Positions 8,773 through 18,561 of a stretch of 50,774 nt of DNA are shown one piece after another. The DNA is from an uncultured Thermomicrobia bacterium (GTDB lineage: Bacteria; Chloroflexota; Chloroflexia; Thermomicrobiales; JALYUS01). The notes under the pieces are model-generated. The model was not told the origin of the DNA. It made no database searches and was given only the letters and a program-made list of their open reading frames with translations. How positions within the stretch are numbered: the stretch's first letter is position 1; every line of letters begins with the position of its first letter. The position numbers and the translations under genes are program-made. The stretch lies in the NCBI GenBank assembly GCA_937968015.1, contig CALBSO010000141.1, positions 1-50,774 of the forward strand, read 5' to 3'.

Positions 8773-9824
8773 CGGCGTGACGACGGCCGAGCGACGATGA
8801 AAAATGGGCCGGTGCGGACATCACGGAAGAACGCGACATCCGCCATCAGGAGCGCGGTCGCGACACGCAGGAGAAACCGAACAACGGGTTGTTGCGCGGC
8901 TCGGTCGCGTACTCCACGTGTAGAGGGATTCGGTACCGAGGACGGCTCTCGATCCGTGCGGCGTTTTCGGTGTGTGAGCAACTGCTCGACAATCGCCAAG
9001 CTAAGCGTTTCGACATAGGTAGCGATCACCGGATTGAGGAACCAGATGTGCGCGAGTCGGAAGCCACCCGACTCGAGTTCACATTCGAGCGCAGCGGCGG
9101 TTTTGACGGCCTTAACGTGATCACCCTTCCGGAGGTGATCGCGCGAGCGATCAATAACGCCGATGCGATGAAGGGATTCCGCGGCGCGACGACCGGGATC
9201 AATCAGATGGTTGAGCCAGGATCGCTCGCGTGTATTCGAGAAGCAAAAGTACGCGCCGGTCGGGGATAGCACGCGTCGCGTCTCCCGCAGATGGGCGCGA
9301 ACGCCGGACAGATCGAGGTGCTCGAAGACATCAATCGAATATGCCCCGCTGAACGATCCGCGCGCAAAAGGCAGCGCACGGGCGTCACCCTGCACGAGGT
9401 CAATTGTCGCCAGCGCATCAGGCGCGAACCGTGCGGCGGGATCGAGACCGACGATATGCGCGGCCGATTGCCGGTTCCAATAGGCGAACTTCCCATTGCC
9501 GCACCCGATGTCGAGAAGTGTGTCTGTCTGGCGTGGTCGCAGCATGAGACGGAGCACTCGCTGGCGAACGCCAGCCGAGAGTACCGGATCGCGGATTACC
9601 GGATCGTCGAGGTTCACCGACGAGTCGTTGTACACCGTCTCCTTTCCACCAAGTTCGGTGGACGATCGCATATCCACATATCCCTGAAGGATCGCATAGT
9701 TCGTCGAGCAGGAAGCGCAGACAAGACGGTCGCCAACGCGCATCAACTGCCCCGCGTCTCCGTCTGGTTCGGTTCGCACGCAGGTCGGGCAGCGGAGGAT
9801 CGAGAGCATCCAGGGCGAGATCAT
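8769..9824 (-). CDS. Class I SAM-dependent methyltransferase with N-terminal zinc-ribbon-like region
   Basis: The 351-residue protein begins with paired cysteines, CPTC near residue 12 and CASC near 37, resembling the Trm112-like zinc ribbon often fused to small-molecule methyltransferases. The SAM-binding domain follows with LLDIGCGNGKFAYW, an acidic residue in VGLDPA, QGDARALPF and YSIDVFEHLDLSGVRAHLRE. It probably methylates a sugar or lipid-linked intermediate of the glycan made by the neighbouring transferases. It overlaps both neighbours by 4 nt. A hydrophobic stretch near the C-terminus may associate with the membrane. Confidence 0.85.
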   Translation of the reverse strand: MISPWMLSILRCPTCVRTEPDGDAGQLMRVGDRLVCASCSTNYAILQGYVDMRSSTELGGKETVYNDSSVNLDDPVIRDPVLSAGVRQRVLRLMLRPRQTDTLLDIGCGNGKFAYWNRQSAAHIVGLDPAARFAPDALATIDLVQGDARALPFARGSFSGAYSIDVFEHLDLSGVRAHLRETRRVLSPTGAYFCFSNTRERSWLNHLIDPGRRAAESLHRIGVIDRSRDHLRKGDHVKAVKTAAALECELESGGFRLAHIWFLNPVIATYVETLSLAIVEQLLTHRKRRTDREPSSVPNPSTRGVRDRAAQQPVVRFLLRVATALLMADVAFFRDVRTGPFFIVARPSSRR

Positions 9825-10531
9825 TGTCTCTCCTCGCGCCAGCCGAATGCGACAATGCCGTTCCCGATGAGCGGCGGATAGGGTACGGCAATACGCAATG
9901 CGAGGCGATTGCCACCGCGTCGCAGCATTGGTTTGAAGCCGGTGCGGACGCGGACATGTACGAAACCGACGCGTTCGAGTACCGCGCGCATTTCAGGCGG
10001 CGAGTAGAGATGCGTATGTGTTGGATCGGCGTCGCCGCTCCAAACGCGTCGGGTCGCGGCGAAAACCGGACGGCGCGCGTCCCAGCGGTTCGGCGTGGTG
10101 AGCGCGACAACGCCGCCCGGTCGCAACGTGCGCAGGCAGGCGACGAGGGTTGTCGTGCCGTCGCGGAGATGCTCGATCGCCTCGCGGAGGATTATCAAAT
10201 CGAATGATTCGGCGCCAAATGGCAACGCGCAATCGAGATCCGCCTGGACGAGACGAGCGTGGGGCAACATGTGCCGGGCCGCTCGGAGCGCGGCGGAGGC
10301 GACATCGAGGCCAATCACATGATCGGCTCGACCGTCGAAGAACCGTAATCCGGGCGCGGCGCCACACGCGGCATCAAGGATGCACGCATTGGCGGGAAGG
10401 CGAATTCCCCCCATCGCGAGGAGACGTGTATATTCCCAGTGTACCTTTTCCGCGGACTTTGCTTGCTGCGCGCTGAAGTACGTCTCATCGTAGACGGGAC
10501 GCTCGATGAGCGTTATTTCCTCGTTCCTCAC
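9821..10531 (-). CDS. Class I SAM-dependent methyltransferase
   Basis: This 236-residue protein has the SAM motif ILDAACGAAPGL near residue 50, GLDVASAAL, VQADLDCALPF, LIILREAIEHL and PGGVVALTTPNRWD, as in the Methyltransf_11/UbiG-like group. It starts at GTG 10531, overlapping the stop of the upstream membrane protein. The opening VYDETYFSAQQA resembles sugar or cell-surface methyltransferases in O-antigen clusters. The exact substrate is unknown, and the placement in the glycan operon suggests glycan modification. Confidence 0.85.
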   Translation of the reverse strand: MRNEEITLIERPVYDETYFSAQQAKSAEKVHWEYTRLLAMGGIRLPANACILDAACGAAPGLRFFDGRADHVIGLDVASAALRAARHMLPHARLVQADLDCALPFGAESFDLIILREAIEHLRDGTTTLVACLRTLRPGGVVALTTPNRWDARRPVFAATRRVWSGDADPTHTHLYSPPEMRAVLERVGFVHVRVRTGFKPMLRRGGNRLALRIAVPYPPLIGNGIVAFGWREERQ

Positions 10532-12009
10532 GCCGCACCGCCCTGGTAAAACGAGCCGGGATCACGCACCATTCGCCAAAGATCACCGAGCGCGTGCCGC
10601 GGGACAACCGTGAACTGGTTGGTCAATACGAGCGGCCAGTCGAGGTGCTGGCGATCCATGTCATGTCGGACGAACTGAAGAATCAACCCGCCATTCCAGA
10701 GGATCGCGACGATCGCCACGATTGGGACCCAAAGCCGCACCGCCGGTCGGCCTCCGGCAGTGCGATCGCCGAATCGGTGAAAAACTTCCGCGAGGCCGAC
10801 GGCGAAGATCGGGCTACAGACAATGAAACGCCGCGCGCCGAATGCGCCCGCCGTCGTCCATGTCTGAAAAGCGCCGTTGAGATACCACGTCATGATGAAG
10901 CCAGTGGCGAGCGCGATACCGAGGCGCGGTTCCCGCTGCATCAGCAGACCGAGACCGACAACCGCCAGAAGAAGAATCGGCGTCCAGAAGAATACTCCAT
11001 GGCCCGGATCAAATAGCACGCGCAGCGCGTACGGGGCGTTCCAATGCAGTTTATCCGAAACCTCGGACGACGGACGAAACTTCCCGTTCAGGATACGATA
11101 GACCAATAACTGCGGAGTGAACGCGAGCACCGCGCAACACCCCATGACGAGACCGCCCACGACAGTATGGAGAACGTCGCGTTTCCAATGCGCGTCGGGG
11201 TGGCGAATACCACGGGCGAGCCGGAGCGCTTCGTCCACCATCGGGACGAGCAGAAAGACCGCATCCTGCTCGCGCACCATCGCGACCAGGCCGCCAAGCG
11301 CGCCAAGCGCGACCCATGCCAGCCATGTGCGCCTCTCGCGCGTGCGAAACCAGACGGTCAAGAAGGTAGCGGCAGCAAACCATGATGTCGCGTGGGCGTA
11401 CGTCGGCGCGAGGTGACTGTAAAAAAGCGCGGGCGTACCGAGCCAGATGACGAGCGATGCCCAAAGTGCCGCAGCCCGACCAGTGATTGCGCGAGCGAGG
11501 TGATACGTCAGCAGAAGGGCAATGCCGGCATACAGCGCGGAACCGAGGGACACCGCCCAGATATATGGCTTACTGTATCCATCCGCCGTGGAGGAGGCGC
11601 CAATCGCGTGCGACACGCGCGCGACAGCGTCGCCGAAAAGAAAGAACGGCGCCCAGAGGAACGCGGAACCGATTGGGCCATTATTGATCGCGTTTCCGGC
11701 AGGGTTACGCTTGTCAATGAACCCCGCTTTGAAGTTCGCCAGGCCTTGCGGGTTGCGGTCATAGAATCCTTGATAGTCGTTGATAAAGTTTAGGTCGTGA
11801 TCGAAGTAGAGCGAGCGGTCATAGACATAATATTCGATCGCGTCGGAGGCGGTCATCCGGTGTGCGACGAATGGCAGCGAGCAAAGGTAAAGAATCGCGA
11901 GTATGAGGAATCCACGGTCGAGCAGCCGAAACCGAGCGCGCAGACGGGCGCGCTCTGGGGCGTTCGAGGGCATCTCGCTCGTGAGTGATTCGAGCGTCAG
12001 CCTATGCAT
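10528..12009 (-). CDS. Multispanning membrane protein, GT-C/PMT-like glycosyltransferase candidate
   Basis: This 493-residue integral membrane protein has about ten predicted helices. The first is near residues 30-50 and the last near 430-450. After helix 1 comes a loop rich in acidic and aromatic residues (ASDAIEYYVYDRSLYFDHD), as in polyprenyl-phosphate-dependent GT-C enzymes. It may add a sugar to the glycan at the outer face of the membrane; this is inference from topology and neighbours. I use ATG 12009, which overlaps the upstream stop by 8 nt. ATG 11973 is an alternative, and neither has a strong ribosome-binding site. Confidence 0.7.
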   Translation of the reverse strand: MHRLTLESLTSEMPSNAPERARLRARFRLLDRGFLILAILYLCSLPFVAHRMTASDAIEYYVYDRSLYFDHDLNFINDYQGFYDRNPQGLANFKAGFIDKRNPAGNAINNGPIGSAFLWAPFFLFGDAVARVSHAIGASSTADGYSKPYIWAVSLGSALYAGIALLLTYHLARAITGRAAALWASLVIWLGTPALFYSHLAPTYAHATSWFAAATFLTVWFRTRERRTWLAWVALGALGGLVAMVREQDAVFLLVPMVDEALRLARGIRHPDAHWKRDVLHTVVGGLVMGCCAVLAFTPQLLVYRILNGKFRPSSEVSDKLHWNAPYALRVLFDPGHGVFFWTPILLLAVVGLGLLMQREPRLGIALATGFIMTWYLNGAFQTWTTAGAFGARRFIVCSPIFAVGLAEVFHRFGDRTAGGRPAVRLWVPIVAIVAILWNGGLILQFVRHDMDRQHLDWPLVLTNQFTVVPRHALGDLWRMVRDPGSFYQGGAA

Positions 12010-13252
12010 GCGCGCACTCGCACAGAGATTGGCAGAACGCGACGATCGCCGCCGCACGATTCCGGTAGGTATAGCGCTGCACTGCCTCGCGCGCCCGATC
12101 CGCCATGGCGTCTGCCTCGACGGGATGCGTCGCTACCCACATGATCCCGGCTGCGGCGGCTGCCGGATCGCCCGGTGCGACATAGCGCGCCGCGTTCGCC
12201 GGGAGGATTTCACGGAGGGCAGGAAGGTCCGTGGCAACGATCGGTCGCGCCATCGCCGCGTACTCAAAGAGCTTCAGCGGGGACGCACTTGCCTTCGTCA
12301 CCGTGTCAGGTATGACAAGCACATTTGCCGCCGCGAGGTAGACCGGGATTTCGCGAACGGGTTGTGGCGGCACAATACGCACAGAATCGGCGACGCCACG
12401 GCGGGCGGCATGGTCCGCGATTGTCGTTCGTTCCCCATCACGGCCGCCGACGAGTACGAGTGTCGTGGAGGGCAACGCCTCTCTGACGATTGCGAATGCG
12501 TCCACGAGCAAATCAACGCCGTGATACGCGAACGTCAGCCCGGTATAGGCGATCACAAACGCCTGCGGCGCAATCCCAATCTCGCCGCGCGCACGCTCCC
12601 GCTCTCCTGGGCGATAGACACGGTCATCATACGCGTCCGGGATCACGCGGATCGGGCGATGCTCGCTCATCCCGCTGATCCCATGCAGTTCGGGGACGAA
12701 TGCGTCCGTCAGGGACACAATGCCGCTCGCATTGCGCACCGCGAATCTATCAATGTGTCGGGCGACCCAGCGCGTGACCACGCCGGAATTCGCGGATGGG
12801 TTGGTTGCCTCGCGGTCGTGCATCTCGAAGATGACCGGGATACGCAGCAGTCTCGGCAAAAGGAAGGAGAGCCACATCGCGCAGACAATATCCCGCACAT
12901 AGACGATCTCAGGGCGCCGTAGCCGAGGCTGCGCGACGATATGCCAGAAGACCCGAAAGGAGAACCATGTACGCTCCAGGTAGGACCAGAGAAAGGACCG
13001 TACGAGATGTCGCCCCGCGTTGAATGGCAGTCGCAGCAGATGCGTCGCACCGAGATCTGAGAAAAGACTCGGGCGGAAGGCAAACCGTGGAACAAGCGCC
13101 TCGAAGTCCGGGACAGATGACCGGAGCGCTTCAACGGTCGCGTAGGTTTGAACGGCGTTCGCGGACCGGAGCATCAGACTCGATGGATACGCGACGTACG
13201 TGATACGCGGGATCGGCGCGGCGATGCTCGTCGCGGCATCGGTCCTGTCCAT
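12002..13252 (-). CDS. GT4-type glycosyltransferase
   Basis: This 416-residue GT-B protein has VYVRDIVCAMWL and VIFEMHDRE in the N-terminal half. In the donor domain it has VIAYTGLTFAYHGVDLLVDAF, LVLVGGRDGE and the E-containing KLFEYAAMARPIVATDLPALREIL. It starts at ATG 13252, where AAAGAGG lies just upstream. A longer in-frame start at 13276 has no such site. A strong extended -10 box lies about 60 nt upstream, so this gene and those below it may also be transcribed from an internal promoter. Confidence 0.88.
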   Translation of the reverse strand: MDRTDAATSIAAPIPRITYVAYPSSLMLRSANAVQTYATVEALRSSVPDFEALVPRFAFRPSLFSDLGATHLLRLPFNAGRHLVRSFLWSYLERTWFSFRVFWHIVAQPRLRRPEIVYVRDIVCAMWLSFLLPRLLRIPVIFEMHDREATNPSANSGVVTRWVARHIDRFAVRNASGIVSLTDAFVPELHGISGMSEHRPIRVIPDAYDDRVYRPGERERARGEIGIAPQAFVIAYTGLTFAYHGVDLLVDAFAIVREALPSTTLVLVGGRDGERTTIADHAARRGVADSVRIVPPQPVREIPVYLAAANVLVIPDTVTKASASPLKLFEYAAMARPIVATDLPALREILPANAARYVAPGDPAAAAAGIMWVATHPVEADAMADRAREAVQRYTYRNRAAAIVAFCQSLCECAHA

Positions 13253-13314
13253 GCCTCTTTCTCTGGTTCCAACCACCCGCTCGCGCCTCCGTCATACCCA
13301 GTCATCGGGTGCCG

Positions 13315-13325
13315 AGTATAGCACA
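13315..13325 (-). promoter_or_regulatory. Extended -10 promoter inside the glycan operon
   Basis: On the minus strand the sequence reads TGTGCTATACT, an extended -10 (TGC then TATACT). It lies in the 87-nt gap between two glycosyltransferase genes, the only sizeable gap in this part of the operon. No good -35 box is present. The same TGTGCTATACT occurs at 47470-47480. Confidence 0.5.
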
Positions 13326-13339
13326 GACCCTGTGGCGTA

Positions 13340-14581
13340 TTATCCGGCGAGGATACGGTTGTAGAGGCGGAGAACACCGTCAGCGGTGCGATCGAGCGAG
13401 AAGGACTCGGCCATCCTGCTGGCATTGCGTGACGCCCGTTCCCACGCGCCGGAATCGTCGAGCAAATGGACAATCGCGACCGCCAGCGCCGCGTGATCGC
13501 GCGGTGGCACGACCACACCGCCACCAAACTCGCGGACATAGTCGGCGAGACCGGCGGTCGCACTGACAATCGAGGGTGTTCCGACAGCTGCCGCCTCGAT
13601 ACCGGTCTTGTTGAGACCGTCGAGGAGCGATGGGATGAGTGCGAGATCTGCCGCGGCGAAGTAGCGCGGCACATCTTCAAACGGTATCTGGCTCATAATC
13701 CGCAGATGGTCCTGTTGGCCGAGCGACGTAGCGAGATTCCGAAGTGACGCGACATACGCGGCGGCCGCTCTATCGCGGGCGGGGCCAGCGAGCAGCACGG
13801 TGGTTTCCGGGTGTGCGGTGCGAATCGTCGGGAGCGCTCGAATGACGTCGTCGTAGGCCTTGATGGCGACCATGCGGCCGATCCCGACGAGCAAACGACC
13901 CGGTGGGATCGCCCCCGACTGCTCCAATTCCTCACGACAGCGCGTTCGCCAGGCGGCCGCTTCGTTGGGGCTGAGCGGCGAATGTGGTGACTGGGGTGGC
14001 TGGATGGCGATTCGCTCGCGAGGGCAACCATATGCTTCTACGACCGCGGCGGAGCGGGGCGAATTTGCCTGGACGAGGCTCGCCCATCGGAGGGTGCGAC
14101 GGATCGCGGCGCGTGTGACCGGCGATCGGCCATACCCGTATCCTGTCTCGCTGTCGGTAAGAATGTCTCCGCCGGTGATTGTGACAAGCGTTGGCGGTGC
14201 GCGACGATTGCGCAGCGCGTGCCGGAATGCCGTCGCGTATGGGTAGGCCATACCGACATGAATGATGTCATAGTTCGCAAGTCGCTCCGGCGTCAGAAAC
14301 GCCCGCAACGCCCGCACAAGGCCTCCGAATGGCGCGAACGCCCATGCTCGCGCATAGTATGCGCGTGTGAGCCGCCCGGCTCGCGACCGCGGAATGCGGA
14401 GGGACGAGACCGTGATGCCATATTGATCGGTGTACGTTTCCATGGCGCCTGCCTGCGACGCACGAATCGTCCCAATCTCAATCTCCACACCGCGAGCGCG
14501 AAGCGCCGCGACGAGTTCGCCGTGCGTATGACTGACCATCGAGTCCGGGCGATATGCGCCGGTGAAGTAGAAGACACGCAT
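13340..14581 (-). CDS. GT4-type glycosyltransferase
   Basis: This 413-residue GT-B glycosyltransferase begins MRVFYFTGAYRPDSMVSHTHG, the usual acceptor loop. Also visible are LLVGIGRMVAIKAYDDVIRAL, VLLAGPARDRAAA, IMSQIPFEDVPRYFAAADL and the donor-site NKTGIEAAAVGTPSIVSATAG. The start ATG 14581 shares its A with the upstream stop (TGATG). An in-frame GTG at 14584 could also serve. It is the last gene before the only sizeable gap in this part of the operon. Substrate unknown. Confidence 0.87.
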   Translation of the reverse strand: MRVFYFTGAYRPDSMVSHTHGELVAALRARGVEIEIGTIRASQAGAMETYTDQYGITVSSLRIPRSRAGRLTRAYYARAWAFAPFGGLVRALRAFLTPERLANYDIIHVGMAYPYATAFRHALRNRRAPPTLVTITGGDILTDSETGYGYGRSPVTRAAIRRTLRWASLVQANSPRSAAVVEAYGCPRERIAIQPPQSPHSPLSPNEAAAWRTRCREELEQSGAIPPGRLLVGIGRMVAIKAYDDVIRALPTIRTAHPETTVLLAGPARDRAAAAYVASLRNLATSLGQQDHLRIMSQIPFEDVPRYFAAADLALIPSLLDGLNKTGIEAAAVGTPSIVSATAGLADYVREFGGGVVVPPRDHAALAVAIVHLLDDSGAWERASRNASRMAESFSLDRTADGVLRLYNRILAG

Positions 14582-15774
14582 CACGCGCGCTCCGCGATCA
14601 GCGACGCGTACAGCGCTTCAAATTGCTGCGCGACGACGCGCGCCGCATACCGCTGCGCGACATCACCTGCCGCCTCCCGCGTGAGCCGGAGGCGAAGCGC
14701 GGTATCATTAAGCAAGCGGATCAGCGCGGCGGCGAGGGCCGCGGGATCGTCCGGCTTGACGACGATACCCGTCTCGTCATCGCGGACAATCTCATTGCAC
14801 GCGGGCACGTCCGTTGTCACCACCGGCGTGCCGACCATCATCGCCTCAACGAGCGGGATGCCGAATCCCTCATAGCGTGCGGGCAATGTCAGCACCCAGG
14901 ACGATCGCAGGAGCCGGATCTTCTCGGCCTCGGAGACCCGTCCGGGCGTTTCGATTCTGTCCGAGACGCCGAGATCGCGCACGAGCGCGTCGAAATCGGT
15001 TCGGTCACGGCCTGTATGCCCCGCGAAGATGAAGCGCACAGAGGGAATCGCCTGAACGACATCGGGGATCGCACGAACGAGAATGTCCCATCCCTTACGG
15101 TATTTCATTTGCCCAAGGAAGAGCACGGTCGGTAACGCGGAGCGCGCAATCGGCTCACCACACTCCAGAAGGGTTGCGTCTATGCCAACCGGGATAAAAT
15201 GTATGCGCGCTTCAGGCACACCGAGTGCCGCGAGCACCCGCTTCTCGTGGAGTGACATCGCATGCACGGCGTCGGCGGCGAAGAGCGACCGATGCAACAC
15301 CCAGATGCTTGCTCCGTGCTTCACGCCGGTCGCCTTGGCCGTGCGGACGAGCGAGGCTTGTACACGGTTGGCATGCACGGGCGTCGCGAGGGGGCGGTCG
15401 GTGTCGTCTACGAGGACGGGATCGTGCAGGATTCCATAGGGAGAGAAGACGACCGGAACGCCACGCGCATGGTACGCCGGAAGCGCGAGCGCGGAGAGAC
15501 GGTTGCTCAAGTGGTGGAGATGCGCGATATCCGGTTTCTCCCGGGCGATCCAACCGAGAAGACCGGGCGTGAACACTCCCTTGCGCCGGATACGATGAAT
15601 GACCGTGTCATCTATGATCTCATGACGCGTATTAATCATGGAGGATGACTTCGCGAAGTAGGTGAGAGCGCGTACGCGGTGCCCATCCGCGACGAATTGG
15701 CGCGCGAGCGTCGCTTCGGGGAACGATGGGAAACCCCGGACGATCCCGACCGTTGTCACGAAATCAATCTTCAC
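14581..15774 (-). CDS. GT4-type glycosyltransferase
   Basis: A 397-residue GT-B enzyme with VGIVRGFPSFPEATLARQF at the N-terminus. Further in it has TVLFLGQMKYRKGWDILVRAI, FIFAGHTGRDRTDF and the E-x7-E element EGFGIPLVE followed by AMMVGTPVVTTDVPACNEIV. The frame is open for 93 codons upstream, but that part reads as the neighbouring gene out of frame. The likely start is GTG 15774, with GAGG 8 nt upstream, overlapping the preceding gene by 11 nt. One of six glycosyltransferases in the operon; specificity unknown. Confidence 0.86.
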   Translation of the reverse strand: MKIDFVTTVGIVRGFPSFPEATLARQFVADGHRVRALTYFAKSSSMINTRHEIIDDTVIHRIRRKGVFTPGLLGWIAREKPDIAHLHHLSNRLSALALPAYHARGVPVVFSPYGILHDPVLVDDTDRPLATPVHANRVQASLVRTAKATGVKHGASIWVLHRSLFAADAVHAMSLHEKRVLAALGVPEARIHFIPVGIDATLLECGEPIARSALPTVLFLGQMKYRKGWDILVRAIPDVVQAIPSVRFIFAGHTGRDRTDFDALVRDLGVSDRIETPGRVSEAEKIRLLRSSWVLTLPARYEGFGIPLVEAMMVGTPVVTTDVPACNEIVRDDETGIVVKPDDPAALAAALIRLLNDTALRLRLTREAAGDVAQRYAARVVAQQFEALYASLIAERA

Positions 15775-16900
15775 CAAGAACCTCGCGATAGAGCGCCATG
15801 ACACGTTCGGTGACGACCGGCCAGGCGAAATTGGCAACCACATGCGCGCGCCCGGCAGTGCCCATTGCCTGCGCGCGCTGGCGATCATGCAACAATGCGC
15901 GCATTGCGTCAGCGAGCGCGCGCGGATCGCGCGGCGGCACGAGCAAGCCGGTGTCGCCGTCCCGCACAACCTCCGGGAAACCGCCGAACCGGGTCGCGAC
16001 GACCGGTCGCGCACACGCCGACGCTTCAGCCAGTGCCATCCCGAAGGTTTCATTCGCGAAGCTCGTTCCGATCACGAGGTCAGCGGAGGCATAGAGGCAC
16101 GGTAATTCCGCATGATCGCGTGCGCCGAGGAGATGGACGCGCTCTGCAATACCGAGCGAGTGCGCAGCGTCTCGTAAACGCGACAATTCAGGGCCTGCGC
16201 CGGCAATCACGAGATGCGCGGGGCAGCCGAGCAGCGCGACGGCGCGAAGCCCATCAATCGTCCCTTTCCAGCGTTCCAAACGGCCGACCCAGAGGATGAC
16301 CGGCGCGCTTCCTCCGGTCACACTTGCGCGCCAGGACTGATCGGGTGGCCGGGGCGAGAACCGATCGGTGTCAATGCCGTTATAAATCACCCGCGCGGCT
16401 CTCCCATATCGCTCGCGCACATCCATGGCATTGTAGGCGCTACATGCCGTGAATAGATCTACCGCGTTGGTGAATCGCCGGTCGCCGGGGAAAAAGTCGC
16501 GACCATGCGAACTGTAGATGATGCGCGCGCCCGTCCGGCGACGAATCCGCTGTGCGAGCGGAAAATCGAACGGTTTGTGAATATGGATGATGTCATACCC
16601 ACCGTGCTCAAGTGTCGCACCTGCCCGCACACCAAACGAGAGTCGCTCGAGGAGTTTGGTCAGTCCGTACTGCCGCCCAAGCACGGGAATACGCCGGATG
16701 TGCGCTCGATCAACGTACGGCACAGTGACAATCTGGACGCCGGGCGACACAGTCCGCACGGGAGACGATCGCGCGGCGCCGCCGACAACCGTGACCGCGA
16801 TGCCGTGACGCGTGAGATGACCGGCGAGTTCCCAGACGAAGGTTTCGACGCCTCCGATCTTTGTCGTCGTCGTCAGATTGACGAGGGCAACCCGCGTCAC
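15764..16900 (-). CDS. GT4-type glycosyltransferase
   Basis: A 378-residue GT-B enzyme with the N-terminal KIGGVETFVWELAGHL loop. IIYSSHGRDFFPGD, VIYNGIDTDRFSP, ILWVGRLERWKGTIDGLRAV, LVIAGAGPELSRL and ETFGMALAEASACARPVVAT are all typical of GT4 donor domains. ATG 16900 overlaps the flippase stop by 4 nt (ATGA). The pairing with the flippase suggests that it acts on the lipid-linked glycan before export. Confidence 0.89.
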   Translation of the reverse strand: MTRVALVNLTTTTKIGGVETFVWELAGHLTRHGIAVTVVGGAARSSPVRTVSPGVQIVTVPYVDRAHIRRIPVLGRQYGLTKLLERLSFGVRAGATLEHGGYDIIHIHKPFDFPLAQRIRRRTGARIIYSSHGRDFFPGDRRFTNAVDLFTACSAYNAMDVRERYGRAARVIYNGIDTDRFSPRPPDQSWRASVTGGSAPVILWVGRLERWKGTIDGLRAVALLGCPAHLVIAGAGPELSRLRDAAHSLGIAERVHLLGARDHAELPCLYASADLVIGTSFANETFGMALAEASACARPVVATRFGGFPEVVRDGDTGLLVPPRDPRALADAMRALLHDRQRAQAMGTAGRAHVVANFAWPVVTERVMALYREVLGED

Positions 16901-18561
16901 GTCCGTGTTCCAATCAAGAGCCAGAGAATGAGGCCACGGGCAGGGAGTCGCAACGCGTGCAGGCGCTCAACATCGCTCTGCTCGACGCCTCCGACACGCC
17001 TGAAGACCATGAGATAGACCGCGCCACCGAGCGCCGCGATTGCCCCCGTTACGGCGAGCCAAAAGACGCGGTGCAGCCCGCCACCCGCTTCGGCGGGGAC
17101 GCGCCCGATGGTGAGGGCCAGCCCGCCGACGACGATTGCCATGCAGCCTGCCGCCGCTCCGACGCGCCCGATGAAACCAAGCGGATAGCGGATCGGCAGT
17201 AAGAGGTTCGCGGCGATCGTGCCGACCAAAGCCGCAAGGAACGCGAATCCGCCCGATGTCAGCGCCGCACCCATCGCGCCGTACCAGCGTGCGGTGAGAA
17301 ACATAATCGGGAAGGCGAGCAGCGCGATGGCCCGCGCCGCGATCACTGGCTTGTACCGTTCGAAGGTGAGGAGTACCGTCGTGCCTGTACTGAGACATGA
17401 CTCCGAGAAGAGGAAGACAATCAGCACGATGCAAACACCCGTAAACGACACATACTTCGGATAGAGGATGCGAAAGAGATTCGGAATGAGCAGGGCGAGG
17501 CCGATGCCGCCGGGCACCAGGACGAGGGCAAGAAACCGGGCGACCAGTGCGTAGGCAATATCGAGTTGCCGGGTATCTCGGGCGGTGAAAATGCGGGTAA
17601 AGATCGGTACCTGGATGCCGATAATCGGCGCGGTGAGTGCGCTGAGAATCTCGCGGACTGACCCGGACGCGACGCGATAGCCCGCGATCTCCTCAGCGTT
17701 GGTCAGGATGAGCGCGGCGAACGCGTAGGATGTGAAGAAACTCGTCACCTGAAGCGCATATTGCAGCGCCGAGTAGGAGGCGAACCGCCGCAGGGGTAAC
17801 GGTCGGTCGTGCTCGTCGGCGGTTACGTACTGCCGCTCTTCACCAGTGGACTGTCGCACCGCGAAAATCGCAAAACTCCCCGCGAGGAACATCGCGGCGA
17901 GCGCCACGAACACCCGCCCGACAAGCACGACCGCGATATTGCCGCCCGTCAGGACGATCACCGTGACGACGAGCGGATCGAGCAGTGTGACAAGGATCGT
18001 AATGATATTCCAGCTCTTGTTCTTAAAGGTGGCGACGAGGCTCTGCATCGCGACATCGTAGAATGCCCCGACGAGGACGAGCGACGCGACAGCGAAGAAG
18101 ATTGTCCAGTGCTCGCCTCTGACAATGCGTGAGACATCCTGCTGATCCGTTGGCACGCGGCCATCGAGATAGCGAAAGAAGGTCGCATGGAGCAGTGTTG
18201 CAAGAACCAGAATAGGCGCGAGGACCACTAGTTTGAAGCCGAATACCCACGAGAGCAATGTGCGGACGCCGCGCCGCCCTTGCCTGCCCGCGACTTCCGG
18301 TAGGAATTTGACAACGCTGCGCTCAGTGCCGAGGTCCACGAGTGAGCCGGAGGTGACGCCAACCGATAAGGCAAGGACATAGACGCCAAATTCGGCCTTC
18401 GGCAGCGCGTTCGCAAGGACGAGTTGGGCGAGCAGGTGTGCCCCGAGTTTCGCGGGCAACAAGACCGTATTCCAAAATGCGGCTTTCGTCGCGTGGGCGC
18501 CAAGCGCCGTACGGTCATCCCGACGGTTGGCGGGTGGAACCGCGGCGACAGGTACACTCAT
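16897..18561 (-). CDS. Polysaccharide/lipid-linked oligosaccharide flippase (MATE/Wzx-like)
   Basis: This 554-residue membrane protein has about 12-14 hydrophobic helices. The N-terminal KAAFWNTVLLPAKLGAHLLAQ, followed by AEFGVYVLALSVGVTSG and LVDLGTERSVVKFLPE, is the signature of polysaccharide export flippases, which turn undecaprenyl-linked units to the outer leaflet. The C-terminal half repeats the helical bundle (LLIPNLFRILYPKYVSF). I start at ATG 18561, which overlaps the upstream methyltransferase stop. The 121 codons of open frame further upstream are the antisense of that gene and were left out. Confidence 0.88.
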   Translation of the reverse strand: MSVPVAAVPPANRRDDRTALGAHATKAAFWNTVLLPAKLGAHLLAQLVLANALPKAEFGVYVLALSVGVTSGSLVDLGTERSVVKFLPEVAGRQGRRGVRTLLSWVFGFKLVVLAPILVLATLLHATFFRYLDGRVPTDQQDVSRIVRGEHWTIFFAVASLVLVGAFYDVAMQSLVATFKNKSWNIITILVTLLDPLVVTVIVLTGGNIAVVLVGRVFVALAAMFLAGSFAIFAVRQSTGEERQYVTADEHDRPLPLRRFASYSALQYALQVTSFFTSYAFAALILTNAEEIAGYRVASGSVREILSALTAPIIGIQVPIFTRIFTARDTRQLDIAYALVARFLALVLVPGGIGLALLIPNLFRILYPKYVSFTGVCIVLIVFLFSESCLSTGTTVLLTFERYKPVIAARAIALLAFPIMFLTARWYGAMGAALTSGGFAFLAALVGTIAANLLLPIRYPLGFIGRVGAAAGCMAIVVGGLALTIGRVPAEAGGGLHRVFWLAVTGAIAALGGAVYLMVFRRVGGVEQSDVERLHALRLPARGLILWLLIGTRT